Below, piece after piece: positions 27,024-35,853 of a DNA stretch of 64,000 nucleotides (the first letter of the stretch is position 1; every line of letters begins with the position of its first letter). The DNA lies in assembly GCA_003963245.1 (NCBI GenBank), contig RXJX01000020.1, positions 1 to 64,000 of the forward strand, written 5' to 3'. The stretch is from Neisseriaceae bacterium (GTDB lineage: Bacteria > Pseudomonadota > Gammaproteobacteria > Burkholderiales > UBA11063). The position numbers and the translations under genes are program-made. The notes under the pieces are model-generated. The model had not been told where the DNA came from. It made no database searches and saw only the letters and a program-made list of their open reading frames with translations.

Positions 27024-27590
27024 CTAAGCTTTGGGCAGGGTAACGCCAACTTGCCCCATGTATTTACCGTTGCGATCTTTATATGAAGTCTCGCACTCTT
27101 CATCAGATTCAAAGAATAATACCTGAGCCACTCCTTCGTTGGCATAGATTTTAGCTGGTAATGGGGTGGTATTACTAAATTCAAGAGTTACATAGCCTTC
27201 CCACTCTGGTTCAAAGGGTGTAACATTAACAATAATTCCACAACGTGCGTAAGTTGACTTACCTAAACATACCGTCAAGACATTGCGCGGTATGCGAAAA
27301 TATTCGACGGTACGCGCTAGGGCAAAAGAATTTGGCGGGATAATGCAATAGTCAGCATTAATTTCAACAAAATTTTTCGGATCAAAATTTTTGGGATCAA
27401 CTATTGTACTGTTAATATTTGTGAAAATTTTGAACTCATTGGCGCAACGGATGTCATAACCATAGCTGGAAGTGCCATAAGAGATTATCTTTTGCTCACC
27501 GTTTAGTTTAACTTGACTTGCTTCAAATGGCTCAATCATGCCATGCTCTGCCGCCATTTTACGTATCCATTTATCTGATTTAATTGCCAT
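27024..27590 (-). CDS. dcd: dCTP deaminase
   Basis: 188 residues, normal length for the homotrimeric Dcd that converts dCTP to dUTP for thymidylate synthesis. Key segments: '[32 protein letters not shown]', carrying the phosphate-binding Lys-Ser-Thr and the catalytic Glu in 'TLEFSN', and N-terminal '[20 protein letters not shown]'. Start ATG 27590 with AAGGATAGGTTAA in front. The lipoprotein gene lies 16 bases upstream on the same strand, so the two probably share a promoter. Confidence 0.95.
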   Translation of the reverse strand: MAIKSDKWIRKMAAEHGMIEPFEASQVKLNGEQKIISYGTSSYGYDIRCANEFKIFTNINSTIVDPKNFDPKNFVEINADYCIIPPNSFALARTVEYFRIPRNVLTVCLGKSTYARCGIIVNVTPFEPEWEGYVTLEFSNTTPLPAKIYANEGVAQVLFFESDEECETSYKDRNGKYMGQVGVTLPKA

Positions 27591-27606
27591 TTAACCTATC
27601 CTTGAT

Positions 27607-28047
27607 TTATTTAAACGTCATTGTCATGACTTGACCAGCACGAATTCCCAACTTAGGATCACAAGTGGTATTGTTTACCATGGTTGCGACACCCAATGCA
27701 CCTTGATCTTTTTCTAATGCTTGATAGTCATGATATACCGCTTGCCATGAAACCTGACAAACTTTGCCATCATTGCTATAAACACCCGTAATTATTGCGT
27801 TTTGAGGAATCAATATTACCGTGTTTGGATAACCGTGTACGTCCTGAGTTACCCTAAATGCGGTAGAGTTAAGTATTTTAGGTTGAGTAGGGTTGGGAAT
27901 TTCCATTGGCACTAATGCAACAAGCGCTACAGTTGTACCTGGATTAACTTGTTGTAAATTTTGGGTGATTTTAGTAGGTGTTGGTGACATGAATGAACAT
28001 GATGACAAACCAAGCGCTAAAATGGAGTAATTAAGAAATTTTTTCAT
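27607..28047 (-). CDS. lipoprotein, function unknown
   Basis: 146 residues. Signal peptide with lipobox (MKKFLNYSILALGLSSC) predicts a lipid-anchored protein; residue +2 is Ser, which suggests sorting to the outer membrane. The mature domain is mainly beta, with 'NSTAFRVTQDVHGYPNTVILIPQNAIITGVYSNDGKVCQVSW'-like strands (about 61-103) and two cysteines (103 region and 'NNTTCDP') likely bridged. This pattern resembles small secretion-apparatus or TrbI-like caps only in the 'IPQNAIITG' stretch; I do not assign a family. Upstream of dcd in a two-gene unit. Confidence 0.65.
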   Translation of the reverse strand: MKKFLNYSILALGLSSCSFMSPTPTKITQNLQQVNPGTTVALVALVPMEIPNPTQPKILNSTAFRVTQDVHGYPNTVILIPQNAIITGVYSNDGKVCQVSWQAVYHDYQALEKDQGALGVATMVNNTTCDPKLGIRAGQVMTMTFK

Positions 28048-28270
28048 AAATCTACTTTAAAATTAGGAGTAAAACTTCGTTATTTTATCATGTCACAGGC
28101 TGAGTGTTTTTAAAATTCAGTTTACAAACAAAGAAGTTGTTACTTTACTCTTTATTTGTGTCATAAATGAGATTTGCATAATTGGTGAAATTAGTACTAC
28201 AATTACGTCGCTCCAATGATTTTTGGATGTAAAAATTGTTATGTATTTAATTAGTTAGAGAAAATTTAAT
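28048..28270 (+). promoter_or_regulatory. intergenic region with the likely urease promoter
   Basis: 223 gene-free bases between the divergent lipoprotein gene and ureA. A plausible promoter is TTGTGT (about 28156) with CATAAT (about 28177) at a slightly short spacing; the leader then runs about 85 bases. I see no clear operator palindrome, so control (for example by nitrogen or urea) is not visible. Confidence 0.35.
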
Positions 28271-28573
28271 ATGCATTTGACTCCTCGTGAAATAGAAAAA
28301 TTAATGCTTTTTACTGCTGGTGAGGTTGCGCGTAAGCGTAAAGCGCGTGGTGTGAAATTAAATTACCCAGAATCAATTGCTTATATCAGTTCTGAGTTAC
28401 TGGAGTTAGCACGTGATGGTAAAAGTGTGGCAGAATTAATGAGTCTTGGTAAAACATTGCTGACTCGCGAAGATGTTATGGATGGAATTGCAGAAATGGT
28501 GACTGAAATTCAAATTGAAGCAACCTTTCCCGATGGTACTAAACTTGTTACAGTACATGATCCTATTGTCTAA
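28271..28573 (+). CDS. ureA: urease subunit gamma
   Basis: 100 residues, the canonical length of UreA. '[33 protein letters not shown]' and '[44 protein letters not shown]' are the family's constant segments. It is the smallest structural subunit of the cytoplasmic nickel enzyme (UreABC)3 that hydrolyses urea to ammonia and carbamate. First gene of a seven-gene operon; separate ureA and ureB show the three-subunit architecture, not the Helicobacter fusion. Confidence 0.97.
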   Translation: MHLTPREIEKLMLFTAGEVARKRKARGVKLNYPESIAYISSELLELARDGKSVAELMSLGKTLLTREDVMDGIAEMVTEIQIEATFPDGTKLVTVHDPIV

Positions 28574-28600
28574 TTTTTTCTCATGAAGGAAATAGTTGTT

Positions 28601-28978
28601 ATGATTCCAGGTGAAATTATTCCTGCTAAATCGGCTATTGAACTAAACACCCCAAATAACTCTTTTAAGTTAAAGGTAGCTAATCTAGGCGACCGCCCAA
28701 TTCAAGTCGGTTCACATTTTCATTTCTTTGAAGTTAATAAAAAATTAAGTTTTTCGCGTGAACTTGCCTATGGTATGCGCTTGGATATTCCCTCTGGTAC
28801 AGCGCTGCGTTTTGAACCAGGCGAGGAGCGCACTATTGCATTAACTCCTCTGGGGGGCAATAGGATTGTTTGTGGTTTTAATGCACTGGTAAATGGAAGC
28901 TTGGATCAAAATAAACTTGCCGCCTTAGCTAAATTATCTGAACAGCAATTTTTAAGCTGTGATGGAGATAGTCAATGA
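28601..28978 (+). CDS. ureB: urease subunit beta
   Basis: 125 residues from the ATG at 28601, which gives the family start '[16 protein letters not shown]'; an in-frame ATG at 28583 adds six residues, but its AAGGA lies inside that extension and better serves 28601. Conserved stretches: '[17 protein letters not shown]', '[17 protein letters not shown]' and '[15 protein letters not shown]'. The stop overlaps the ureC start by four bases (ATGA), so translation is coupled and subunits are made in step. Confidence 0.96.
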   Translation: MIPGEIIPAKSAIELNTPNNSFKLKVANLGDRPIQVGSHFHFFEVNKKLSFSRELAYGMRLDIPSGTALRFEPGEERTIALTPLGGNRIVCGFNALVNGSLDQNKLAALAKLSEQQFLSCDGDSQ

Positions 28979-30690
28979 GCATTACACTTAGTGGAGAATA
29001 CTATATCAATATGTATGGTCCAACTATCGGCGATAAAATACGCTTAGCCGATACCGAGATTATTATTGAAGTTGAACACGATCATACCATTTATGGTGAA
29101 GAAGTAAAATTTGGCGGTGGGAAATCAATTCGTGATGGTATGGCTCAATCTGCATCAGTTAGCACCGAAATTGCGCCGGATTTGGTAATCACCAACGTGA
29201 TTGTCTTTGATCATTGGGGAATTGTTAAAGCTGACCTGGGGGTGAAAAATGGTAAAATTGTCGCAATTGGCAAAGCAGGAAACCCAGATATAATGGATGG
29301 TGTACATCCGCAATTAATTATTGGTGCTTCAACCGAGATTATTGCTGGTGAAGGCTTAATCATTACGGCAGGCGGTATTGATACCCATATTCATTTTATT
29401 TGTCCACAACAAATTGAGACTGCTCTTTATAGTGGTGTTACAACCTTAATTGGTGGTGGAACTGGTCCTGCTGACGGAACAAATGCTACTACCTGTACCT
29501 CTGGTGCGTGGAATTTGGCACGGATGCTCGAGTCAGCTGAAGAGTTTCCAGTTAATATTGGGTTTACTGGCAAGGGTAACTGCTCAACTCACGAGCCACT
29601 AATTGACCAAATCAAGGCAGGAGCAATTGGATTAAAATTACATGAAGATTGGGGTACAACGCCTGCAGCAATTAGAAGTTGTCTGGAAGTTGCCGATCAA
29701 TATGATGTTCAAGTGGCTATTCACAGTGATACTTTAAATGAAGCTGGTTTTGTTGAGGATACTATTGCTGCAATCGGGAACCGTACCATTCATACCTATC
29801 ATACTGAGGGTGCTGGTGGTGGACATGCTCCTGATATTATTAGCATAGCAGGCTTTTCTAACATTTTACCTTCTTCGACAAATCCTACCATGCCATTCAC
29901 CGTTAATACAGTTGATGAGCATCTTGATATGCTGATGGTGTGTCATCATTTGGACAAGCGGATTCGTGAAGATGTAGCGTTTGCTGATTCGCGGATTCGC
30001 CCAGAAAGTATTGCTGCTGAAGATGTACTGCATGACATGGGTGTTTTGAGTATGCTTAGCTCTGACTCTCAGGCAATGGGGCGGATTGGTGAAGTAATTA
30101 CGCGTACTTGGCAGAGTGCCAGTAAAATGAAGCAGCAACGTGGAAGTTTACCAGAAGATGTTAAAGGTAATGATAATTACCGAGCAAAGCGTTACTTAGC
30201 AAAATACACTATTAATCCAGCAATCACTCACGGCATTGCTGATTATGTTGGTTCAATTGAAGTTGGTAAACTAGCAGATTTAGTGTTATGGGAACCAGCT
30301 TTTTTTGGCGTGAAACCTAAATTGATAATTAAAGGTGGTTTTATTGTCGTCAGTAAGATGGGCGATCCAAATGCTTCCATTCCTACTCCACAGCCAGTTT
30401 ATTATCGTAATATGTTTGGTGCATTTGGGCGGACTAAATATCAAACTTGTTTAACCTTTGTTTCACAAATTGCACTTGATTTAGGCATTAAAGAGCAGCT
30501 TAAATTAGAAAAACAGGTTGTTGCAATTAAAAACTGTCGAAATATAGGTAAAAAGGATATGCGTTTAAATAATGCTACACCAGAGATTAAGGTTAATCCG
30601 GAAACTTATCAGGTATTGGTTGATGGTGTAGCAATTAGTTGTGAAGCAGCAAATATTTTACCTTTAGCGCAACGCTATTTTTTATTTTAG
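28975..30690 (+). CDS. ureC: urease subunit alpha (catalytic)
   Basis: 571 residues. Every active-site residue is present, offset by +4 from the Klebsiella numbering: nickel ligands H138, H140 ('[10 protein letters not shown]'), carbamylated K221 ('GLKLHEDWG'), H250 ('AIHSDT'), H276 ('[15 protein letters not shown]') and D364 ('SSDSQAMGR'); mobile-flap C323 and H324 ('[13 protein letters not shown]'). The enzyme should be fully active once nickel is inserted by UreEFGD, whose genes follow. Urea may come from the SpeB reaction as well as from outside; no urea transporter gene is in the operon. Confidence 0.98.
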   Translation: MSITLSGEYYINMYGPTIGDKIRLADTEIIIEVEHDHTIYGEEVKFGGGKSIRDGMAQSASVSTEIAPDLVITNVIVFDHWGIVKADLGVKNGKIVAIGKAGNPDIMDGVHPQLIIGASTEIIAGEGLIITAGGIDTHIHFICPQQIETALYSGVTTLIGGGTGPADGTNATTCTSGAWNLARMLESAEEFPVNIGFTGKGNCSTHEPLIDQIKAGAIGLKLHEDWGTTPAAIRSCLEVADQYDVQVAIHSDTLNEAGFVEDTIAAIGNRTIHTYHTEGAGGGHAPDIISIAGFSNILPSSTNPTMPFTVNTVDEHLDMLMVCHHLDKRIREDVAFADSRIRPESIAAEDVLHDMGVLSMLSSDSQAMGRIGEVITRTWQSASKMKQQRGSLPEDVKGNDNYRAKRYLAKYTINPAITHGIADYVGSIEVGKLADLVLWEPAFFGVKPKLIIKGGFIVVSKMGDPNASIPTPQPVYYRNMFGAFGRTKYQTCLTFVSQIALDLGIKEQLKLEKQVVAIKNCRNIGKKDMRLNNATPEIKVNPETYQVLVDGVAISCEAANILPLAQRYFLF

Positions 30691-30701
30691 ATTGTAAATA
30701 A

Positions 30702-31178
30702 ATGATAATCACTAAAATTTGTGGCAATTTAACAAATACTCAATTACGCGCTAATCTCGATTTAGACTATATTGAATTAGAGTGGTTTGAACTAAATAAG
30801 CGTGTCATGCGTAAAACAACACGAAATAATTTAGAGCTTGGCATCAATATCAGCGAAAATGGCTTTAGTTTTAATGATCAGGATATTTTATTTGATGATG
30901 GTGTAAAGGCGATTATAGTTAAGGTGATTCCGGCTAAATGCATTGCAATTAGTCCTGCCTCTAAATCTGAGCTTGCTGTGGTCTGTTATGAGCTTGGTAA
31001 CCGTCATGCGCCACTGTTTATTGATGAAAATAATCCTGATTGTTTGTTAGTTCCATTTGATCAACCGATGTTGGTTTTATTGAAGAAAATTCTAGCTAAT
31101 GTTGAGGTTGTTGATGCGCGCCTAGTAAAACCATTAACAGCTCAGAAAAATATTTCACATGAGCACCATCATCACTAA
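30702..31178 (+). CDS. ureE: urease nickel metallochaperone UreE
   Basis: 158 residues: N-terminal peptide-binding domain, then the ferredoxin-like metal domain with the interface histidine in 'ELGNRHAPLFI', and a C-terminal metal-binding tail HEHHHH. The tail is short compared with Klebsiella UreE. The tail codons overlap the start of ureF: the ATG of ureF (31159) lies inside the codons just before the His run, giving a 20-base overlap. UreE delivers nickel to the UreD-UreF-UreG complex. Confidence 0.94.
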   Translation: MIITKICGNLTNTQLRANLDLDYIELEWFELNKRVMRKTTRNNLELGINISENGFSFNDQDILFDDGVKAIIVKVIPAKCIAISPASKSELAVVCYELGNRHAPLFIDENNPDCLLVPFDQPMLVLLKKILANVEVVDARLVKPLTAQKNISHEHHHH

Positions 31179-31890
31179 ATCTAAAAATAATAATTTAGCT
31201 AAGCAATTTATCTTGCTGCAACTTAATGATGCGTTATTTCCCATTGGAAGCTATACCCAATCCTATGGCTTGGAAACCTATGTTCAGCAAAACCGAGTAA
31301 GCGACAAAGTTAGTTTTGAACTATATCTGCAAAGCATATTGGTGAATAGCTTGCTTTATAATGATTTACTCCTGGTTAAATTGGCTTACGAGGCGGCGGT
31401 AGTTGATAATATAGGTGCGGTGCAAAATTTGGATGAGCTAACTTCAGCAATTAAACCAGCTCGTGAAATTCGTGAAGCTAGCATTAAATTGGGTTCACGT
31501 TTTATTAAGACGGTGCGTTCAATGCTACTTTTAGAAGTTTCTCAGTCAATTTATAGTTTATATTGCCAGCTAGTTGCAGACAAAATTTGTGCAGGACATT
31601 TTGCGGTTCTCTATGGTGTATTATGTGCAGCACTTGAAATTGATTATAGCTCAGCAATTAGTCATTATGCTTATGCTCAGGTCTCCGCAGTAGTTAATAA
31701 TGCAGTCAAACTGATTCCATTAAGTCAAAGTGTTGGGCAACAAATTTTATATGCTACACATCCTCTAATCGTGCAGATATTAGAGCAGCTTGAATTATTA
31801 ACCGTGACTGATTTGGGGCGCTCGACGCCGGCATTTGAGTTGCGTTCAATACAACATGAGAGTTTATATTCTCGTTTATATATGTCTTAA
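31159..31890 (+). CDS. ureF: urease accessory protein UreF
   Basis: 243 residues, all-helical. 'LLQLNDALFPIGSYTQSYGLETYV' is the constant N-terminal segment, and 'DLGRSTPAFELRSIQHESLYSRLYMS' the C-terminal one that contacts UreG/UreD. UreF acts as the check-point between UreG GTP hydrolysis and nickel release. It overlaps ureE by 20 bases, so translation is coupled to ureE. After its stop there are 146 bases before ureG holding a fold-back repeat, an unexpected break in an otherwise compact operon. Confidence 0.94.
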   Translation: MSTIITKSKNNNLAKQFILLQLNDALFPIGSYTQSYGLETYVQQNRVSDKVSFELYLQSILVNSLLYNDLLLVKLAYEAAVVDNIGAVQNLDELTSAIKPAREIREASIKLGSRFIKTVRSMLLLEVSQSIYSLYCQLVADKICAGHFAVLYGVLCAALEIDYSSAISHYAYAQVSAVVNNAVKLIPLSQSVGQQILYATHPLIVQILEQLELLTVTDLGRSTPAFELRSIQHESLYSRLYMS

Positions 31891-31891
31891 T

Positions 31892-31999
31892 ATCTGCAAG
31901 AATATGAAGCAATAGCGTCGTTATAAGGCTCCTCTTGTACTTATCTGCATGTACACTTCGTCGCCTTATGTCTAGCTCTTGCTTCATATTCTTGCAGAT
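31892..31999. repeat. fold-back element with perfect 21-bp terminal inverted repeats, between ureF and ureG
   Basis: Bases 31892-31912 and 31979-31999 are exact reverse complements (21 of 21). Inside are nested pairs: ATAAGGC (31923-31929) with GCCTTAT (31963-31969), and TGTAC (31936-31940) with GTACA (31951-31955), so the whole 108 bases can fold into one long branched stem. Core motifs GCGTCG, CTCCTCTTGTAC and CGCCTTATGTCTAG are echoed in the elements at 40815 and 42944. No ORF, no target-site duplication that I can see. It does not end with a T run. Confidence 0.85.
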
Positions 32000-32036
32000 T
32001 GATGATAAGATAAAGAATTTCTTAGAGGTACAAGAT

Positions 32037-32648
32037 ATGGCAGTGGTTAAAATTGGAGTTGCCGGACCAGTTGGTTCAGGTAAAACAGCATTATTGGAAC
32101 GTTTAACGCGCTATTTATTTGACGATTATGATTTGGCAGTTATTACCAATGATATTTATACTAAAGAAGATGCTGAATTTTTAACCAAAAATAGTAAGCT
32201 ACCACAAGAACGGATTATTGGGGTTGAGACTGGTGGTTGTCCGCATACTGCGATTCGTGAAGATGCCTCAATGAATTTGGAAGCGGTTGATGAAATGTGT
32301 CAACGTTTTCCAAACCTACAGTTACTATTTATTGAAAGTGGTGGCGATAACCTCTCGGCAACGTTTAGTCCTGAATTAGTTGATGCGACTATTTTTGTGA
32401 TTGATGTAGCCGAAGGGGATAAGATTCCGCGTAAAGGTGGTCCGGGTATCACTCGCTCTGATTTGCTGATTATCAATAAGATTGATTTAGCGCCCTATGT
32501 TGGTGCAGATCTAGGGGTTATGGAGCGTGATTCTCTGAAAATGCGTGGAAGTAAGCCATTTGTTTTTACTAATCTTAAAACTGATCATAATCTTGATCTG
32601 GTAATTAAATGGATTAAGTCAGCAGTATTACTGGAAGATTTGGCTTAA
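32037..32648 (+). CDS. ureG: urease accessory GTPase UreG
   Basis: 203 residues from ATG 32037 (ribosome site AGAGGTACAAGAT); an upstream in-frame ATG at 31935 lies inside the fold-back element and is rejected. SIMIBI GTPase: P-loop '[17 protein letters not shown]', metal-binding '[13 protein letters not shown]' (the Cys-Pro-His nickel motif), switch '[19 protein letters not shown]' and G4 '[14 protein letters not shown]'. It powers nickel insertion into UreC. Preceded by the repeat and followed directly by ureD with no spacer. Confidence 0.96.
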   Translation: MAVVKIGVAGPVGSGKTALLERLTRYLFDDYDLAVITNDIYTKEDAEFLTKNSKLPQERIIGVETGGCPHTAIREDASMNLEAVDEMCQRFPNLQLLFIESGGDNLSATFSPELVDATIFVIDVAEGDKIPRKGGPGITRSDLLIINKIDLAPYVGADLGVMERDSLKMRGSKPFVFTNLKTDHNLDLVIKWIKSAVLLEDLA

Positions 32649-33452
32649 ATGTCGTCTCAGGGATATACCAATGCTAATTTAGAGCTTTGGGTCAAATGCT
32701 CGGGGGATGGGTTAACTATACCAGAGCATGTTTATTATTCTGCTCCGTTTAAACTTACCAATTTTTTTCGTTTACCAAGTGGTGGCATTGAATACATCCT
32801 GATGAATGCTTCGGCTGGGATTATGGCTGGAGATGATTATCAGATTAATTTACGCTTAGCCAAAGGCAGCCAATTATTAATATCAGCTCAGTCATTTGAG
32901 AAAATTCATGCCATGTCTATTGGCACAGCTAAACGTAAGGTTAGTATTCAGATTGCGGAGAATGCTGACTTAATTTACTCGCCACTACCGACAATTCCTT
33001 TTCAGGGTTCAGCTTTTGCCAGTGTAACCGAAATTAGATTATTAAATGAAAGTTCACGCTTGATTTATTCTGATATTATTTCATCAGGGCGGGCTTTACG
33101 TAATGAGTCTTTTGCATTTAGAATATATCATAATTTATTGAGTGTCTATCTGGATAATAAAATAGTTTATCGAGATAACTGTTATTTAGTTCCAGGCGAG
33201 CAGCAACTTCATGAGGTTGGAATGTTCGAAGGTTATAGTCATTTGGGAAGCTTAATTATCTATGGCTATTTGTTTGATGATGTAAGGTTAGCTGCTATTC
33301 AAGAAATAATTAATGAGTCTGGTCTAGACTCTGGAATTAGCGCGCTTACAGGGGGTGGACATTTAGTGCGTGCATTATCACATGGTGCCGAACCCGTTAC
33401 TGAACTATTTAGCTCAATCAAAAAAATAATAGTGAGCGACCCTAATAAATAG
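32649..33452 (+). CDS. ureD: urease accessory protein UreD (UreH)
   Basis: 267 residues, a beta-helix-like scaffold that binds UreABC and, through UreF, UreG. Family segments: 'PEHVYYSAPFKLTNFFRLPSGG', 'MNASAGIMAGDDYQINLRLAKGSQLLISAQSFEKIHAM', 'YSPLPTIPFQGSAF' and 'FEGYSHLGSLIIYG'. The ATG follows the ureG stop immediately, without its own obvious ribosome site, so it is probably read by re-initiation. It usually comes first in urease operons of enterobacteria; here it is last. Its 3' end overlaps the convergent Lrp gene by 11 bases. Confidence 0.93.
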   Translation: MSSQGYTNANLELWVKCSGDGLTIPEHVYYSAPFKLTNFFRLPSGGIEYILMNASAGIMAGDDYQINLRLAKGSQLLISAQSFEKIHAMSIGTAKRKVSIQIAENADLIYSPLPTIPFQGSAFASVTEIRLLNESSRLIYSDIISSGRALRNESFAFRIYHNLLSVYLDNKIVYRDNCYLVPGEQQLHEVGMFEGYSHLGSLIIYGYLFDDVRLAAIQEIINESGLDSGISALTGGGHLVRALSHGAEPVTELFSSIKKIIVSDPNK

Positions 33453-33906
33453 GAATTGCGTGATTTTCAATTACTTTGTTTAACACAAAACTGGAATGAA
33501 CTCCAGTTACTCCAGCTATTTTAGTTATTTTACCGAGTAAAATTTGATGATAATGTTCTAAATCACGAACAATAAGCTTGAGCTGATAATCGGCAGATTG
33601 TCCGGTAATTAGCAAACACTCAATAACTTCTGGTATATTGCGAATATTTTTTTCAAATACTTCAAATCGTTCTGGAGTATGTTTATCCATTGAAATTGAT
33701 ACTAGTGCCATCAGTCCCAAATTAAGTTCCTTACTATCAAGAACACAGTGGTATCCAATGATTATTCCATTTTCTTCAAGCGCTTTTACTCGGCGCAAAC
33801 ATGCGGATGGCGATAGATTTACCTGTTCAGCTAAATCCTGATTACTAATTTTTCCCTCATTTTGAATTACTCGCAAAATCTCTTTATCATGGTTATCTAG
33901 TATCAT
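33442..33906 (-). CDS. Lrp/AsnC-family transcriptional regulator
   Basis: 154 residues, usual length. Helix-turn-helix in 'LRVIQNEGKISNQDLAEQVNLSPSACLRRVKALEENGII' (about 10-50) followed by the RAM ligand domain ('LITGQSADYQLKLIVRDLEHYHQILLGKITKIAGVTGVHSSFVL'-type segment, about 100-142). Such proteins bind an amino acid, often leucine or another branched-chain acid, as octamers. It is divergent from leuA across 133 bases, so control of leuA and of itself is the simplest reading; this is inference from position. It overlaps the end of ureD on the other strand. Confidence 0.9.
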   Translation of the reverse strand: MILDNHDKEILRVIQNEGKISNQDLAEQVNLSPSACLRRVKALEENGIIIGYHCVLDSKELNLGLMALVSISMDKHTPERFEVFEKNIRNIPEVIECLLITGQSADYQLKLIVRDLEHYHQILLGKITKIAGVTGVHSSFVLNKVIENHAIPIY

Positions 33907-34039
33907 TGCAATAATATTTCATAATAATTATAAAGTAAGCAATTATATATTAATTTTTAGCGATAAAAATATATATTTGCAATAATAATTCAGCAAGTAG
34001 GCTATAAAATATTGCCATAACAAATAAAAGGAGTTTACT
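33907..34039. promoter_or_regulatory. divergent control region between the lrp-type gene and leuA
   Basis: 133 very AT-rich bases with A/T tracts every 10-12 positions, typical of DNA bent or bound by Lrp-type proteins. A leuA -10 candidate TATAAAAT lies near 34003. AAAGGAGTTTACT precedes the leuA ATG. No leader peptide rich in Leu codons is visible, so attenuation is not indicated. Confidence 0.45.
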
Positions 34040-35713
34040 ATGCTACAAGACCCATCCCGTAAATATATTGCTTCAGAGGTAATCAGTTTTCCAGAAAGAA
34101 CCTGGGTAAATAAAACACTAACACAGCCACCAATTTGGCTTTCTACTGATTTGCGTGATGGCAATCAGTCATTATTTAACCCGATGAGCGTTGAGGCTAA
34201 AACTAAGTTCTATGCTGAACTAATCAAAGTTGGCTTAAAAGAAATTGAAGTTGGATTTCCCGCTGCATCTGATATTGACTATAAATTTGTACGAAAACTA
34301 ATTGAGGAGAATTTGATTCCGGATGATGTAACTATTATGGTTATGACACAGGCGCGCAAGGATTTGATTTTAAAAACAGTTGAAGCGGTACGTGGTTGCA
34401 AACGTGTAATTGTTCATATCTATAATGCTACTGCACCAGCATGGCGAGAAATTGTTTTTGGAATGTCGATAAGTCAGGTTATGGACTTGATAGCAACGCA
34501 AGTTAGTTATTTTAAGCAATTAACGGATGGTATATCTGATACGAAGTGGATTTTGCAATATTCACCGGAAACATTTTCCTCTACTGAGCCTGAAGTTGCA
34601 TTAGAAGCATGCAATACAGCTATTAATGCATGGATGACAAATGAAGAGCGCCCAATTATTATTAATTTGCCAACCACCGTTGAAAATACTACGCCTAATG
34701 TTTTTGCGGATCGGATTGAATGGATTAGTAGTCGTTTGCAACAACGCGAAAATGTGATTTTGTCAGTTCATCCACATAATGATCGGGGAACTGGGGTTGC
34801 GACAGCTGAATTGGCACTATTGGCTGGCGCACAACGAGTTGAGGGCTGTTTATTTGGTAATGGTGAACGCTGTGGTAACGTTGATTTAGTAACGTTAGCG
34901 CTTAATCTCTATACTCAAGGCATTAATCCTGCACTGGATTTTTCCAATATTAATCGAACAGCAAAAATAGTTGAGGAAGCTACTCAATTGCCAATTCACC
35001 CACGCCATCCCTATGTTGGAGATTTGGTTTTTACTGCTTTTTCTGGTTCGCATCAGGATGCGATTAAAAAAGGTTTTGCTTATCAACAGGGAAAAGAAAT
35101 TTGGACTGTACCATATTTGCCAATTGACCCTTCCGACTTAGGGAGAAACTACGCCAATATTATCCGGGTGAATAGTCAATCGGGTAAAGGAGGTATTGCG
35201 TATATTATGGAAAATAATTATGGTATTACGATGCCACGAAGAATGCAAATTGAATTTAGTAATATTATTCAGCAAGCTATGGACAGTGCTGAAACTGAAA
35301 TGCAACCGGAGCAGATATGGAGTTTATTTGAACAAACTTACCTTAGTTATTCCGGAGCGGCGTTGTCTAAAATTAGCTATATAAATCATAAAATCGAAAA
35401 TAGCAATGTAGGTAAAAAAATCAACCTAGAACTTTCTGTTGGTAATCAAATTGTTAATCTGAACGGGTGTGGTAATGGAACTTTAGATGCAGCAGTTAAT
35501 GCACTAGGTAATAAACTACAAATCATTAGTTATGAAGAAAAATCTTTAGGTAGCGGTGCTGATGCCTACGCAATAAGTATGATTGAATGTCAGGATAGCT
35601 CTGCTAACATGACTAAATTTGGAGTTGGTAAACATAGCGATATTACAACAGCTTCGTTGTTGGCGCTAATAAATGTCAGCCATCGTTTTGGTTTATCACT
35701 AGGCATAGAATAG
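34040..35713 (+). CDS. leuA: 2-isopropylmalate synthase, long (type 2) form
   Basis: 557 residues. Joins acetyl-CoA and 2-ketoisovalerate, the first step of leucine synthesis. N-terminal TIM barrel with metal residues in 'WLSTDLRDGNQSL' and 'SVHPHNDRGTGVATAELA', 'GCLFGNGERCGNVDLV'; C-terminal LeuA regulatory domain ('LNGCGNGTLDAAVNAL') that senses leucine. Opening 'FPERTWVNKTLTQPPIWLSTDLRDGNQ' and total length place it in the long LeuA2 group (also in fungi and actinobacteria), not the ~510-residue E. coli type. leuBCD are not in this window. Confidence 0.94.
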   Translation: MLQDPSRKYIASEVISFPERTWVNKTLTQPPIWLSTDLRDGNQSLFNPMSVEAKTKFYAELIKVGLKEIEVGFPAASDIDYKFVRKLIEENLIPDDVTIMVMTQARKDLILKTVEAVRGCKRVIVHIYNATAPAWREIVFGMSISQVMDLIATQVSYFKQLTDGISDTKWILQYSPETFSSTEPEVALEACNTAINAWMTNEERPIIINLPTTVENTTPNVFADRIEWISSRLQQRENVILSVHPHNDRGTGVATAELALLAGAQRVEGCLFGNGERCGNVDLVTLALNLYTQGINPALDFSNINRTAKIVEEATQLPIHPRHPYVGDLVFTAFSGSHQDAIKKGFAYQQGKEIWTVPYLPIDPSDLGRNYANIIRVNSQSGKGGIAYIMENNYGITMPRRMQIEFSNIIQQAMDSAETEMQPEQIWSLFEQTYLSYSGAALSKISYINHKIENSNVGKKINLELSVGNQIVNLNGCGNGTLDAAVNALGNKLQIISYEEKSLGSGADAYAISMIECQDSSANMTKFGVGKHSDITTASLLALINVSHRFGLSLGIE

Positions 35714-35773
35714 TTACTGATTCGATTAATCGCTAATTAGATGTTGCGCTTGGTTTAAACTGGCTAAACTAAA

Positions 35774-35801
35774 TTTACATGCATGAAATTTCTGATATAG
35801 T
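35774..35801 (+). promoter_or_regulatory. promoter for the OmpA-domain lipoprotein gene
   Basis: TTTACA (35774-35779), 16-base spacer, TATAGT (35796-35801); TATAAT overlaps at 35801-35806. The ATG follows about 50 bases downstream after AAAAGGGATATTA. Confidence 0.55.
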
Positions 35802-35853
35802 ATAATTACTTGCTTATTAGGCAAATGTAAACAGACTAGGAAAAGGGATATTA

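Noticed and set aside
29866..30138. Minus-strand open frame of 90 codons inside ureC
   Set aside because: Shadow of a highly constrained coding sequence; no ribosome site, no sensible protein features.
31935..32036. Extended UreG N-terminus starting inside the fold-back element
   Set aside because: The extra 34 residues are not part of UreG in any organism I know and the ATG at 32037 has an excellent ribosome site.
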